A stretch of 64,000 nt of DNA from Rhynchosporium graminicola. Taxonomy: Eukaryota; Ascomycota; Leotiomycetes; Helotiales; Ploettnerulaceae. Under the pieces are notes generated by a model. It had not been told where the DNA came from. It was given only the letters and a program-made list of their open reading frames with translations, and made no database searches. The stretch lies in assembly GCA_900074885.1 (NCBI GenBank), contig FJUW01000002.1:881001-945000 (forward strand), in the 5' to 3' direction. Shown here in pieces: positions 23,976 through 36,300 of this stretch (positions are counted from its first letter, which is position 1; every line of letters starts with the position of its first letter). A program made the position numbers and the translations under genes.

Positions 23976-26900
23976 ATGAGTCCTCAGTCAGAGGGAGGAC
24001 CGTCCGGTCAGCATGGCGGCCAGTACACCACGTATGATCCAGACAGAGAGGGCAACAAATCTGAATACAGAAGACAACAATATACCGAGGACAGAGGGCG
24101 ATACCAATCAGAGAAGAACGGACAGGCTGGGCCTTTACCTAGACCAAATGGGGCTTTCGCATTAGACAACAGGATCGCTGCATCGCCTTCCGGCAGCGCA
24201 AATGGTAGAGAGAAGGATAGGGAAACAGGTCTGGCAAAGACGAGTGGGGAGCGTAACCGTTCAAAGACAAGAAATGGGAGGACTGCTTCAGGCCAACTCA
24301 GAATTTGCAAGAAATGTAGTGAGCCTCTGACGGGTCAGTTTGTGCGAGCACTCGGTGGCACATTCCACTTGGACTGCTTCAGATGCATGGTAAGACATTA
24401 TTCTCATCTTTATTCACTTTTTTTACTAATTCTCCATTAGGACTGTGGAGAGATCGTAGCCTCTAAATTCTTTCCCGTCGATGCTGAGAATGGAGAAGGA
24501 CAATATCCACTCTGCGAAACAGACTACTTTCGACGCCTGGATCTAATATGCTACAAGTGTACTGGCGCTCTCAGAGGGTCGTATATTACCGCCCTCGACC
24601 GAAAGTACCACATCGATCACTTCACATGTTCTGTATGTCCAACTGTATTTGGAGCTCAAGACAGTTATTATGAGCATGATGGCCTAGTCTACTGTCATTA
24701 CCACTACTCAACTCGATTCGCGCAAAGATGTAATGGATGTCAAACTGCAATACTGAAGCAATTTGTTGAGATATTCCGAAATGGTCAGAACCAGCATTGG
24801 CATCCTGAATGCTACATGATCCACAAGTTCTGGAACGTCCGACTCGCCTCATCACAGGAGAAACAAGACAAGGATGAGTTGGAAGTAGCACAAGATACAA
24901 CAGACGAGGCAGGCCGAAATGCAGTCCGTGATCTGGAAGAGAGAATGGAGGAGAAGGTTTACAAGATCTGGAGTGTTCTATCAACGTTTGAGGAATCCTC
25001 GGCTGCTTGCATCTCAGACATGCTTCTCCACGTGAGCAATGGCGCTTATGTGGATGGAGTTTTGGTTGCAAAGAAATTCATCTGGCATGTGGACATCCTT
25101 TTCCGTACCGCCGATAAGCTTGATGCCACTATGACAACCCTTGGCCCAAAAGGTAAGCCACTGCACTTACAGAGAATTAAGACATAATCTAATGCCAAGC
25201 AGGACTATCTTACTCAAGAGAAGCGAAGCTACTTTGCAAGAAGATCGTCGCTTTCTTCTCGCTTCTGTCAAAGAGTCAGGAGGGAGGTGTCAGAAAACTT
25301 GGCGTCACTCAGGAGCTGCTCGCGCTGGTCACCGGTCTCGCTCATTATTTGAAGCTTCTGATCAGAATATGTCTGCAGGGCGCCTTGAAGGTTGAACGAG
25401 AGCATCAAAGTTCGGAATGCCTAGAGGAGTTCTTGGATGATCTGGGTGATATGGAAGCTGTCAAGAATGAGGATTCTCTCGAAACCACAACAGGAACGTC
25501 AAATCTCGGAAGCTCAAATCCCGACCAATGCGTCAACTGTCGGAGAACCATTGAAGATGAATGTGCTCGATTGGGAGAGCGTAGATGGCATCTGGGTTGT
25601 CTCACATGCGTCAATTGTTCTCGTCAACTCAGCCACAATCTTGAGGACGCGAGGTGGAGTGATCAAGACCAACGAGTGTTCTGCAATCAATGCGATGGAC
25701 TCACGCAAGGTGCAGTTGGAGGTTATGAGCGGGTAACGCGACTCCAGGAATACGTTTTCTTGCTGCGTGTCTCCCTGGCTAGATTATTGGATATGCTACG
25801 AAGCAGTGGCAGCCTTCCGCACACTTCTGACGATCCAAATTTGAATGGTTACGACTCATCTAATGGCCATCGCGCTCCTGCCCAGGACGAGGCACCGGCT
25901 AATAGATCTGAAAAGCGCTCCAAATCTCAGGGTGGTAGCTCGGATGACAAGCGTGTATCTTCTTCCTATGAGAACACTCTCAACGACGTCCGTCGGCTGC
26001 GGAGCACTCGTATGGATAAGCACCTTTCATCTACCATCAAGAAGGCGCGAACATCCCGAGTTCTTGAGGGTCCAGATGGCCAACAAGGCCCCACAGGAAT
26101 TGATGGTACAAATTCACGAGAAATTAGCATGCAGGATAGAGATGGTGCAGGGGAGAATCGAACGGAGCTCATGTTCAGTGGTAGTAACGGCATTACTCTG
26201 GATGACATCCCAAGGATCGTTGCAGCTGAGCAAGCCAAGGAGCAACGCCCAAATGCTTATAAGCATGCTCGGAACGAGATGTTTCGAACATCTGTTACAG
26301 AGCCAAAGCTTCTCAATGGTCACCAACGCAATCTGTCCAGCGGCAATCCCTTGGATCAACCTGCAACTGGAGAGTCATTACCCCAAAGACGCGAGGGCAA
26401 AAGATACTTTTCCGAGCTATCTGCTTTGGAGTACTTTATTGTCAGACACGTTGCAGTTATCGCAATGCAGCCAATGCTGGAGAACCATTTTACTATGGAG
26501 GAACTCCTCAATTTGATCGAGACTAGGAAGCCTACATTCTGGACGAAAGTTGGCAAGGCTCTCAAGACCGATGGCAAGAAAGGTGGAAAGAAGAAGGGCA
26601 TCTTCGGTGTACCTCTTGAAGTCATTATTGACCGGGATGGTGCCGAATCCACTGAGGGCATCGGACCAGGCGCACTACGTATTCCAGCAATGGTTGATGA
26701 TGCCGTAACTACCATGCGAAAGATGGACCTTTCAGTGGAGGGAGTGTTTAGAAAGAACGGCAATATCAAGCGTTTGAATGACACCATGGCGACAATCGAC
26801 AGAGAGGGATGTGAAGCCGTCGACTTCTCGAAGGAGAATGTCGTCCAGGTTGCCGCTATACTAAAAAAATACCTTCGAGAGCTTCCAGATCCTCTTCTGA

Positions 26901-27733
26901 CTTTCAAACTCCACCGTCTCTTCATTGCATCGCAGAAAATTGCCGACGAAGAGAAGCGACGACGTATCCTACATCTGACGTGTTGTTTGCTCCCAAAGGC
27001 TCACCGAGATTGCCTCGAGGTTCTCTGCGCTTTCTTCAACTTTGTCGCCTCCTTTCATCAGATTGATGAGGAGTCAGGATCCAAGATGGACACACACAAC
27101 CTTGCGACCGTCATTGCACCCAACATCCTCTACACCAACGCCAAGACACCCGTTGACGACAATTTCCTGGCAATTGAGGTCGTACACACGCTCATCGAAT
27201 GTAACGAGCAAATGTGTGAGGTATGCTTAACATTCACCCTCTATTCGTTTCAATTACTGATTATACTCCAGATTCCTGAGGACTTGCAGTCAATTTTAAG
27301 TGATCAGACTCTCTTCACCAATCCTAGTGACATCACCACCAAGGAAATACTCAAGCGTTATGGCGATCTCGGCGCGGCTGGTGGACCACGACGCACAGTT
27401 GAGACCGAGTCAGCCAATCTTGGCAAGGCCAAAGATGGACGACCCCTTGCACCTGTTGTCACCCGAGTTGACACCGATCCATCCCAAGCTTATGCTTGGC
27501 AGAAGGAGAGCAGTGTTCGCCACGTGCAAGATCCTTCTGCACCTTACGCAAGCAGCTCGAACCAGAATACCCCACCTCAGCAACAATGGCAGGGACAAGA
27601 TCTCGATCATCCTTCTGCATATCCTCATCGCAACGGAACCCCCGACAGTCATCAGGACAACAGACGAGAATACCGCAATTCAGGCTGGGGACGAGCTCAG
27701 AATGGCTCGGTTGGAGTCACTGGAACTGGTTGA
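23976..27733 (+). CDS. LRG1: LIM-domain Rho GTPase-activating protein Lrg1
   Basis: Lrg1 switches off Rho1-type GTPases and so limits cell-wall synthase and protein kinase C signalling; filamentous fungi need it for polar growth. Exons 23976-24389, 24441-25152, 25203-27220 and 27272-27733 (1201 aa, phases close). LIM1 starts near residue 111 (CKKCSEPL, then HLDCFRC; an intron follows the next Met). LIM2 is near residue 175 (CYKCTGAL, HIDHFTC). A partial third LIM (CNGCQTAIL, HWHPECY) precedes a helical region. A further LIM is near residue 485 (CVNCRRTIEDEC, HLGCLTC, CNQC). The RhoGAP domain is about residues 840-1048, with the arginine finger in VEGVFRKNG near residue 891, LKKYLRELPDPLL and NLATVIAPNIL. 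The tail is Gln/Pro/Arg-rich and disordered. The last intron (51 nt) is stop-free and in frame, so its retention would be silent for the frame. Confidence 0.95.
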
Positions 27734-28987
27734 TTTCGAAAATAATAATGCATAACATAACGTAAATTCCTTTCTACTACCGCGCGAGGCGCTGCTTTCC
27801 ACGAACTATACTAGGACGAGCCCGAAACTCTCTCCACGACTTCATCACGGCCACCAAAACTCGATTACTGCTGTGCCGAATTTCATTCCAAAATGCTGCA
27901 ATTCAGCTGTTACATCTCCACAGCATTGAAAACACGGCGTTAATCTTCTCTTCTTCTTCTTCCACCACCCTCAGCAGGTATTATTCTGCACGTATATGCA
28001 GCTGTGCTGATTCGATTGTTTGTTAAATGTCTACTTGATATTGAAGGGCTTTACCTCGGAGTAGGAGGCCGGGAATTGTTTGGAGTACATGGCATCTTTG
28101 GGGAGGTTGTTCTGTTTTCTTCTGCGAAGCTCTTTTCTAAACAAAATATGGGAGCGAAAATCTGGCTTCAGGCGGATAGGATTGTTATCTGGCTGTTCGC
28201 ATATTTTCGATTGATTTCATTGCCTGGCATGCCTGGCTGAATTGACCGCGAGTGACCGGTGCATGGATAGATGGATGAAAGGCTAGGAGTTGAGGATGAT
28301 AGGGTCGAAAGGACACTAAATATGTTGAGTATGTCGAGAATGGAAATATATCAAAGAACTTGTTACGACATGATGACATTTCCAATCGTTTCGTCCACCG
28401 CTTTACGGACAACCTGATGTCGGAAAGTGGACACAGCCGCATTCAATGATTCTTCAGTGTATTCTTCGGCCTTTCGGCCGTGCTTTGTACACTCAAGCTA
28501 AATCATGACAGCAGCACCACAGTTAAGACAAATCATGATGTGGATAGGCTAATCCAAAAATACTTCAAACGTCCTTCTTCAACCGGCAATTATCTCCAAG
28601 AATTTTCCTCACATTCGATCTATCTTTCAGTAACCACTCGGAACGAAGCTTTCCGTTATGAATCTATAGTGCAATCATTCTTTGATTTCAAAGCATTGAT
28701 GTGCTCTTGGCTGCAGGTAAAGCAAAGGTTCCCGAAGCTACCCCACATGATGACTTATACTATCCACATATATATTTACACTCCCTCCCTCCCTTCTATC
28801 CACCTACCGTCGTTATCCACCTTACAATAAAGTCCGCTTTGCCCGCCCAAAACTAAGATACACAATACAGTTCCAGCGCAAATTCCCAATAATCACAAAT
28901 CATACAGCCTTCAAACTCCATTTGAGTTTCCATTTCATTCCGGAAGCTCATCCCTAGCATCCAGAAATCGAAAAGATATCTAGCACA
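27734..28987. other. Intergenic region
   Basis: 3' flank of LRG1 and 5' flank of the GAL80-like gene. Pyrimidine-rich CTCCCTCCCTCCC-like sequence near 28780-28800 probably belongs to the downstream promoter. Nothing else is recognisable. Confidence 0.55.
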
Positions 28988-30342
28988 ATGTCACCCATCC
29001 GCGTCGGATTCATCGGCTTGTCTACCTCCGGCTGGGCACCAGCTGCTCATCTCCCCTTCTTGAAGCATAGTGATAAATATCAGATTTTGGCTATTTGTAA
29101 TAGTTCTGTTGAGAGTGCGAAGGCGGCAATTGAGAAGTATGCGTTGGGGGAGGAGACGAGGGCTTATGGTAATCCTGAAGGTACGTCTTATTTTCCCCTC
29201 CAACACTGTCTTTTTCTGGCTCAAGCTATCATTGCATCATCGGTTTTATGTTTCCTTGAAGACATCATTTGGCGCAGATCTTAACGGAACCATAGAATTG
29301 GCGAAAGACAAGGACATCGATCTCGTCGTCTGCAGCGTGCGTGTAGATCGCCATATCTCCACCATCACGCCTAGTCTCAAAGCTGGCAAGGACGTCTATG
29401 TCGAGTGGCCACTAGGGAAGAATCTCGCCGAAGCTAAAGAGCTGCTTCGTTTGAAGAACGAGGGTGGTGTCAAAAGTGCTGTCGTAGGACTGCAGGGAAG
29501 ACAGAGCCTGGTTGTTAGGAAAATCAAGCAGCTTCTCGATGAGGGGAGAATCGGAAAGGTTTTGAGTAGTAGTTGGGTAGGTCAGGGTGGGAATATGGGT
29601 CCCACTGTTCAGGAGTCGCACGAGTGAGTTGATTTCAATGTGCCTTGCATTTGGAAGTCGGCTAATGCGTCCAGGTATATAAGCCAACGAGACGTTGGCG
29701 GGAATTTGATGACGATTCATTTCGGGCACTCAATTGATTATATCCAAGCTGGTAAGATGTCACATCGCCTCGACCTCTTATTTGTCAGTAAAGAGCATAT
29801 CTGACAGCCGACTAGCACTCGGCTACGGATTCAAGCCTGCACCTAAATCTCTCGTTGCCTCTCGCCGCACCCACCAAAAGCTGCTATCTTCCGACGGTGC
29901 GGTCTTGGAAGAAAAGCACGCCATCACATCTGACGATACAATTTTCCTCCATGGTACTCTCAGCACCGGGATCCCACTCTCCTTTTCCCTCCGCGGCGGT
30001 AAAGCATTCAAAGGCACGCCTGGTCTAGAATGGCGCATCTACGGGGAGAACGGGGAGATCCGCGTTTCGGGCAGTGGACCGTTCCTGAATGTTGGCTACC
30101 CAGATATTAAGATTGAAGTCGTTGATTTCGATTTGTCAGGGGGGGATGAGGACAAGGTAGAAGTTGTGGAGATAGAGAAGGATGAATTTGATGGTGAGGA
30201 GTGGGCTCAGTACAGTCGGAATGTTGCGAGGCTTTATGAGGAGTTGGCGGAGGGGAAGATCAATTGTTCGTTTGAGGATGCGGTTGAGAGGCATGAGTTA
30301 ATTGATGGTATGTACAAGGAGAATGGAATTGTTGTGGCTTGA
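28988..30342 (+). CDS. GAL80-like Gfo/Idh/MocA family protein
   Basis: Rossmann-fold NAD(P)-binding protein related to the galactose regulator Gal80 and to glucose-fructose oxidoreductases. In filamentous fungi most such proteins are presumed oxidoreductases of unknown sugar substrates. Exons 28988-29180, 29278-29623, 29675-29751 and 29816-30342 (380 aa, phases close). Dinucleotide-binding motif VGFIGLSTSGWA at residues 6-17. DLVVCSVRVDRH and VYVEWPLGKNLAEAKEL mark the usual catalytic strip, where EKP is changed to EWP as in Gal80-type members. SAVVGLQGRQS, GGNLMTIHFGHSIDY, GYGFKPAPKSL and WRIYGENGEIRVSG follow. The EWP change leaves it open whether this is an enzyme or a regulator. No lesions were seen. 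Confidence 0.8.
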
Positions 30343-30522
30343 GATTTATGAGAAGTTTGGTTGAGGATTCTCGGTTAGTTCATCGGGAGTTTGACTTATG
30401 ATAACGCCATTTCTATCCTGCTGATGATTAACGGAATACCACGTGGTTTGCTCCATAATTCATTCAAAGTGCTTTCTCTCTTGCGATCATCTATGACATA
30501 GATTTCCGCAGTGGTGACTACT

Positions 30523-30810
30523 TCAAAATCCTCCGAGTACGTGAAAGCTTCCCCCACCAACCCATCCCCTAGCAGCAGCAACCAAAACACCCACTGTCTT
30601 CTCCAGAATACTCAACACAGGCCAATGGTCTGAACCTGTTGTAACCACATCCGCAACCGCACTCTCACTCCTCGCAAACTCAACCAGCATCTTTTGCGCC
30701 TCAACAGGAACCATCTGATTATTCTGCATAAACAGATACGTTACTGGAATATATCCATGAACGGTAACGCAAGTTCTTCGGAGAAAGAAGGAGGAGATCA
30801 TGGAATGAAT
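30523..30810 (-). pseudogene. C-terminal fragment of an alpha/beta-hydrolase
   Basis: Reading the minus strand, IPVTYLFMQNNQMVP and VEAQKMLVEFARSESAVADV are followed by TGSDHWPVLSILEKTVGVLV. This is the arrangement of the last strand-helix unit of fungal alpha/beta-hydrolases, with the catalytic His in the SDHWPVLS position. Just upstream, the expected preceding segment (LRYRSWIY) lies in another frame, so at least one indel is present. No nucleophile elbow or N-terminal half was found upstream, so this is a decayed remnant. The family assignment rests on a short region. Confidence 0.5.
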
Positions 30811-31247
30811 GTGCAAGGAAGACATTATGATGTCTGGCTTCGGCTTCGGCTTCCGGGACCGCTTCCCCCTCTTTCTCACCTAAAGGCACTGGCAATCCTT
30901 GCGTAATATTATATTGCTCAAAACGTTGAAATTATACTTAACACTACCGTAAAATTAAGATTTACTGTTAGCGCGTACTTACCGATATCTTTATTTCTAG
31001 GTAGCCTTGATATTACTTGAAAGATCCTTATTGATATAAATTCCGAGCTACCAAACGCACAAAATGTGTTGAGCGAATGTATAAACTGCGCAAAAGACGT
31101 ACAACACGTAGAATATACAGAATACACAACTCACATGAGTTACCCGTGCACTTATAGACTGTGCCCATAGTACCTAAGTGACGTGATCGTGTGGCACTGC
31201 CCGGGAACATTAATTGACTGCCACCGTCCCCTTGGGTTCTACTTGGA

Positions 31248-31673
31248 TTAGTCCAAGTGAGTATTTGCAAATGAGTAACTGCATGCCTGCCACTGCCCTC
31301 CTGGATAATGGTTTGCCAATGCCCAGTTCGATCGATTTGCAGCGATACGATTGAATGGACTCGTTATAAAAGTATCTCGTATCCTCTCTTCTGCCCGAAA
31401 TCGTCTCCGCATGCAACTGCCACTGCCAGCCCGACAAGTGCATGATAGCGTTTGATCGAAACGACACGTGATGAAACCACACCCTGTCAGTCCAACCTGA
31501 CATGAGCTGCGACATGATTGCCATTGCTTCTGCTGCTCTTCGATCGTAGGAGGCTCGAATAACCTCTTCGCCGCCGCCAGAAAATCTCGCAAGGCGATGA
31601 TCAGGTCCATAGCAGCGGTGGCGATATCGATGACGAGATCGAGGGTCTTAGTCTGATGCGTGATGCAAGACAT
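31248..31673 (-). CDS. Weak candidate ORF, cysteine-containing, unknown
   Basis: 141-residue frame from an ATG at 31673 (MSCITHQTKTLDLVI). It has a helical first half (DLIIALRDFLAAAKRLF) and a cysteine-rich middle (SCRSSCQVGLTGCGFITC, LSCTCRAGSGSC). No signal peptide or known domain. It could be chance or part of a decayed gene; its neighbours are relics. Listed because it is the longest ATG-started frame in a 3-kb gap. Confidence 0.2.
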   Translation of the reverse strand: MSCITHQTKTLDLVIDIATAAMDLIIALRDFLAAAKRLFEPPTIEEQQKQWQSCRSSCQVGLTGCGFITCRFDQTLSCTCRAGSGSCMRRRFRAEERIRDTFITSPFNRIAANRSNWALANHYPGGQWQACSYSFANTHLD

Positions 31674-33328
31674 GTTCCGAGGAGTGATGTTGAGCGGCAG
31701 TGGTAGTGGCACTGGCCGATAAAGAACGATTCAGAATGACTTTACTTCGTTGATGAGGATGACAAAGTAGCGGTTTGATTTCATTCAGAGATATTGGGGA
31801 GGATGGACTTGAATCTGGTCGCAAGAGGTAGTGCGAGTCGCAAGAAAGACAAAATCGGATGTCATTGGAAGGATAAAGTCTCAGGAGTGGCAGTCGCAGA
31901 AGTGATATTTGACACGGTAACTGGAGTGTGTGGAAAGCAGAGTCACGTTACTATTAATATTACCTTTGAGAGGCTTGTTTAAAAGTACGAGGAAGCTAAA
32001 ATTACGTGGTCCGTGCAGACTACCTCAAAAAGACTGCTTAAAATGCGTGTCCGAGAGAGAATACAGATAAACGTATCTATGAAATCAAAGGATTCAAGGA
32101 AAAATTTAGAATTATTATTTACTTCACACATACATTATTATACAGCTTTCCTGGTACGACCAAATCCTACCTACCTACCTAGATGGCTGCTGTTGTTATT
32201 GCTTGTAGCCTCAGGCAAGTGGCCGCTGCTTTCAGCCAAGATGACTTGAGGGTTGGGGCAAACACACGTGCTCGCCTTCTGGTAGTACCTATCGTGGATT
32301 CTCTCTCTACGATATCCTTCCCACCTTCTTTAAAAATACAGGCACGACACAGTAGTCTGCGACAGGTCAAAATCGACGCTGTACGTAGAACAGAAAGAGA
32401 TCTTGTTGACTTCGAAGCATGCGGTATTCCCCCCGGGACTGACGACACCGCACCGAAAGAAGGACATCTTTCTTCAATCAACACTCCCACGATCCTGCGC
32501 CAACCGAATTGGGTGATTTGGGCATTGAGTTGGCTGTCGCCAGCCTTTTCGAACACATGAAAAAAGAAGACGCCAGTTGGGCTCGCTTGTGACCACGTGT
32601 GGCATCTATCCCGCTTGCTTCATACCTTATGATTTCAAGAATGAGGAGCTTGCCCGAAGACACCGTTTGATTCTGAGAGGATGAGGAGGGTTAGTGGGAT
32701 GTGCTGTGTGCTTCAATACACGAAGGTTATACGCGGCAGGTTGGTGAGGGGTAAGATCAGAGATGAGTGTCCGATTTATCAAGGGGTGCGTGGGTGGTAG
32801 TTCTAGGGATTGGACATCGCGGAGTGGTGAATGGTTTGGCGGGATGATACTAGCATATTATCCGAAGGCTTTTCAATCCCTTCACTCCTGGCCTCCGCAA
32901 AGCTATGTCCGGATACCAAAATAGTGGCTCCTCTATGGTCGGTCAGAGGCAGCGCTTAGCGAGGCAGTGGGAGTGGGAGTGTGTAATGAGGCTGCAGGAC
33001 GCTGTTCATGCATGGAAGAGCAGAATCTGCGAAAATGCGGCGATCGAGATGATTTGTGGATTTACCTCTTTCGGGATTGGACGACTGATACCTCGAACAG
33101 TACGACGAAGGTCGTTCCTTTCTCGCTATTTTGGAGCTATTCTTGGGCGAGGCTGTGGACGAAACCTGATGTTTGCGGCTGCAAGCACACGTGAAGGATG
33201 TTCCATCCATCTTTCTGAGAGGCCAGAAGGTGAGAGGGCTGATGCATCAACGCAACCCCTATCAACCTATTTTGGCGGAGGATGGCGTGCAGGAGTGCTG
33301 CATTCGATCGAAGATCTGAGGAATACAT

Positions 33329-36300
33329 ATGGGGAGAATGGGCCCTGACATGGCTCAAGCTACATTCTCTCATATTGACAACACAATGGTTTCGCTAAAA
33401 AGCAAGCTCACTGCGTGCACAAAGGCATTGTTTCAGAGTAGTAATAACGATCGAACAGCAAATGATTCGGGGACAGGACCGGTACGTCGACGAACTTTAG
33501 CCACTGGCCAACGGGCCCGTCCTACGAAGCAACCAACCATACCAGGGCAGCACAGTAACCAAGAGAACCAGGGACAAGGTAGCTCGTCAAGAGGAAATTA
33601 CGTTGCGTCCAATGACCATGCCAATGAACTGATGAGAAGCCTTGTTCAAATATCATGCGACAACAAAATCGGAATAGATTCCTTCGAGGGTCAACTGGAA
33701 TACCTTTCAGATAAGAAAAAGGAAGCAACTTATCACGAAGGAGGCAATTGAGAGAGCATTCCCTGATGCAGATCAGCCCTTGGTTGACTACATTCATGAT
33801 GAAGCCTCGAAGATATTCACGATCGTCTTGAGAGTGCTTGATAAATACAGTGATCGACTTGAAGCCATGAAGGTCTTTCGCTCGCATGGCTTCAACGATA
33901 GTCATCTCCCCATACCAAAGATCAACCTTAGGGATTGCCCGTTGGCAGGTGAGAATTCCGATGGCCACCTGACATGCAGCGTGGTACATGAGCAATTCTG
34001 CATATACTTCCACCATTCTTGTTGGGTCGAGCAAAAAGGTTCATCCATTTCGGCGATCTACAAAAGAATTTCATCTTCCAAACTTTCAATACTAAGGTCT
34101 TTCAGCACCACGTCATCGAGGATGATTGTTTTCTGCCGTTCCTTGCAATGGAAAATGAAGAAGAAATAATCTCTGGAGGCTTTGGCACTGTCTATTCCGC
34201 AAGGATGTCTGTGGAATATCTCGATGACGCGGCAAGGCTTTTTGTGTTGGTAAGTACTGTAATCAACAGAACCAACCTACTGACTCGCTTACTCCCTGTA
34301 GGATGGTAAAGAAGAGATCAAAGTTGCTATCAAAGTTCTGCAGGCTGACCCGGCAAATCGCTACGACCTGGAAAATGAATGGACACGAGAATCAGATGCA
34401 CACGAAAAACTCAATGGTCTCGATCGAAATTTAATCAAGGCAATTGCCAGCTTCCGGTACAAAACCTTTTATTGCCTGCTGCTTGAATGGGCCGATGGCG
34501 GAAGCCTCGATTCGTTTTGGAAAGAAAAGCCAAAGCCCAAATTTACAAGGGCAGCGGTTGAAGAGCTACTTGACCAGCTGGTCGGACTTGCGCAATCCTT
34601 GCATGCTATGCACAACAAAAAGAGCTCACGTGTTGAAGCGCCGTATCCTGGGACGCGGCCTGGTTCGGATACTGCCTCGCTGGTTGGAACTCGAGGTCGA
34701 TCAAGCTCTTTAAGGAGTTATATCTCAGAAGAGGGCGCCAAGCAATCTTTTCAACCAGAAGAAGGGTATGAAGTCGACCGGCCAGTTGTTATCATCAGCC
34801 CTCCAACAGCTGAAACAAGTCAAGCCGGAAATATTGCGGATCGGGGCAGACCTCAAATCCCAACAATGACCATTCCAGATGTCCGAAGCGATTCAGATGG
34901 CGAATCGACAAAGACGTTTGAGAACTGGCGTCACGGTGATATCAAACCAGCTAACATTCTTCGCTTCAAAAACAAAGGTGGTTGGTTGGGTACTTTGAAG
35001 CTAGCTGATCTTGGGCGAGCGAAGCAGCGACAAGGCGCAACACAGGAGCAGAGGAGTACCGAGATTGATCTTTGGCGCTCAAAAGCGCACGAAGCTCCTG
35101 ATATTCACGTCGATTCAAAGGCTTCAATGTCTCGTCTTTACGATTCCTGGTCCTTTGGCACGGTTATCTTTGACATCATCGTATGGATGCTCTATGGACA
35201 TCAGAGCTTACATAGCTTTGCCAAGACGACCGCCATGTTCGAGTCTCAAGGGAGCCCGTACTGGACTCGACATGGAAACTCCGCCGAAGTGAGCACCATG
35301 GCAAACCTCTGGATGAGTCACATCCTTCGAGATGACACGGAGTGCAATCGCCCAGGAGGCACTGCGATGGGCGATTAATGAAGCTCGTCAGAGATGAATT
35401 GTTGATAGTAAACCTCCCGGATCTCAGTGACCGGGACACTTCAGGTGAATTTGCCGTACCTGGACGGCGCTCAAACGCAGCTCGTTTGTTACATCGATTG
35501 AAGGAGATCAATGCCAGGGCAAGGATCGATGCAAACTAAAGATGCTAGATTAAATATGATTCCACCACGTTCAGGTAATGCAGCTGTGCCTGAGATTGTG
35601 GAGCACAGCTCAGAGCCGGGCGTGGTCAAGAGGCTCGCTACTCGTGGTGGTTTGTTATCACAAGAGTCTGCGCGAGAGAAACGACTGAATCCACGTCAAC
35701 GACAAACTTACACACACGACTTGACGGATGTGTGGCACCACGAACGAGACGATGACTTCGCAACCTATGTTATGGGATTGGGCCCAGTTATAGGAGTTGC
35801 AAGATTGACCTCAGTTGACCCCTCCTCGTCGTTCTGTGATCTCTGTCAGTCGTTCAAAGCGATCTCAATGGGAACCATGGAGCGAAAAGAGACAGATCTG
35901 GATCCTTCTTGCTCGGTCTGTGACATGTTAATAGGGTGCGCGAAAAGACTTGAAAGTGAGTTGGAGGAGCCCCTGACTTTAATCCGGGTCGGCGGAAGCT
36001 ACAACGTCACTTGCAAGGCCATGAATCGGCCTGGCCTGAGAGTGTGTCGTGGGCCACGTGAGTTTCTATCGATGCCATACTCATGATTGATTTTCTGATC
36101 AACCCCAGAGGCTTCCTCTCCGCAACTAAGCCATTCTTCAGATGCAACCAGGATACCTGTTGGCTTGCCACGACTTCCTATTCGCGCCGGAGACGACGCT
36201 CATGTAGCGATAATCAAAGCGTGGCTCAAAGACTGCGATGAGCATAAGAGCTGCTGTGTACGCGGAGCTACCCCTTTTCTTCCCAAACGCCTTTTGCAAG

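Larger units (their letters stand above)
30343..33328. other. Accessory gap containing gene relics
   Basis: Apart from the hydrolase fragment and one weak open frame listed separately, I find no gene. Open frames at 32183-32560 and 32905-33348 (+) begin with ATG but have no recognisable motif, and they overlap frames on the other strand. AT-rich stretches near 30900-31030 and 31960-32160 suggest old insertions. Confidence 0.45.

Noticed and set aside
33522..34034. 170-residue open frame on the minus strand
   Set aside because: It lies antisense to the coding-like N-terminal part of the kinase-HET pseudogene and has no motif.
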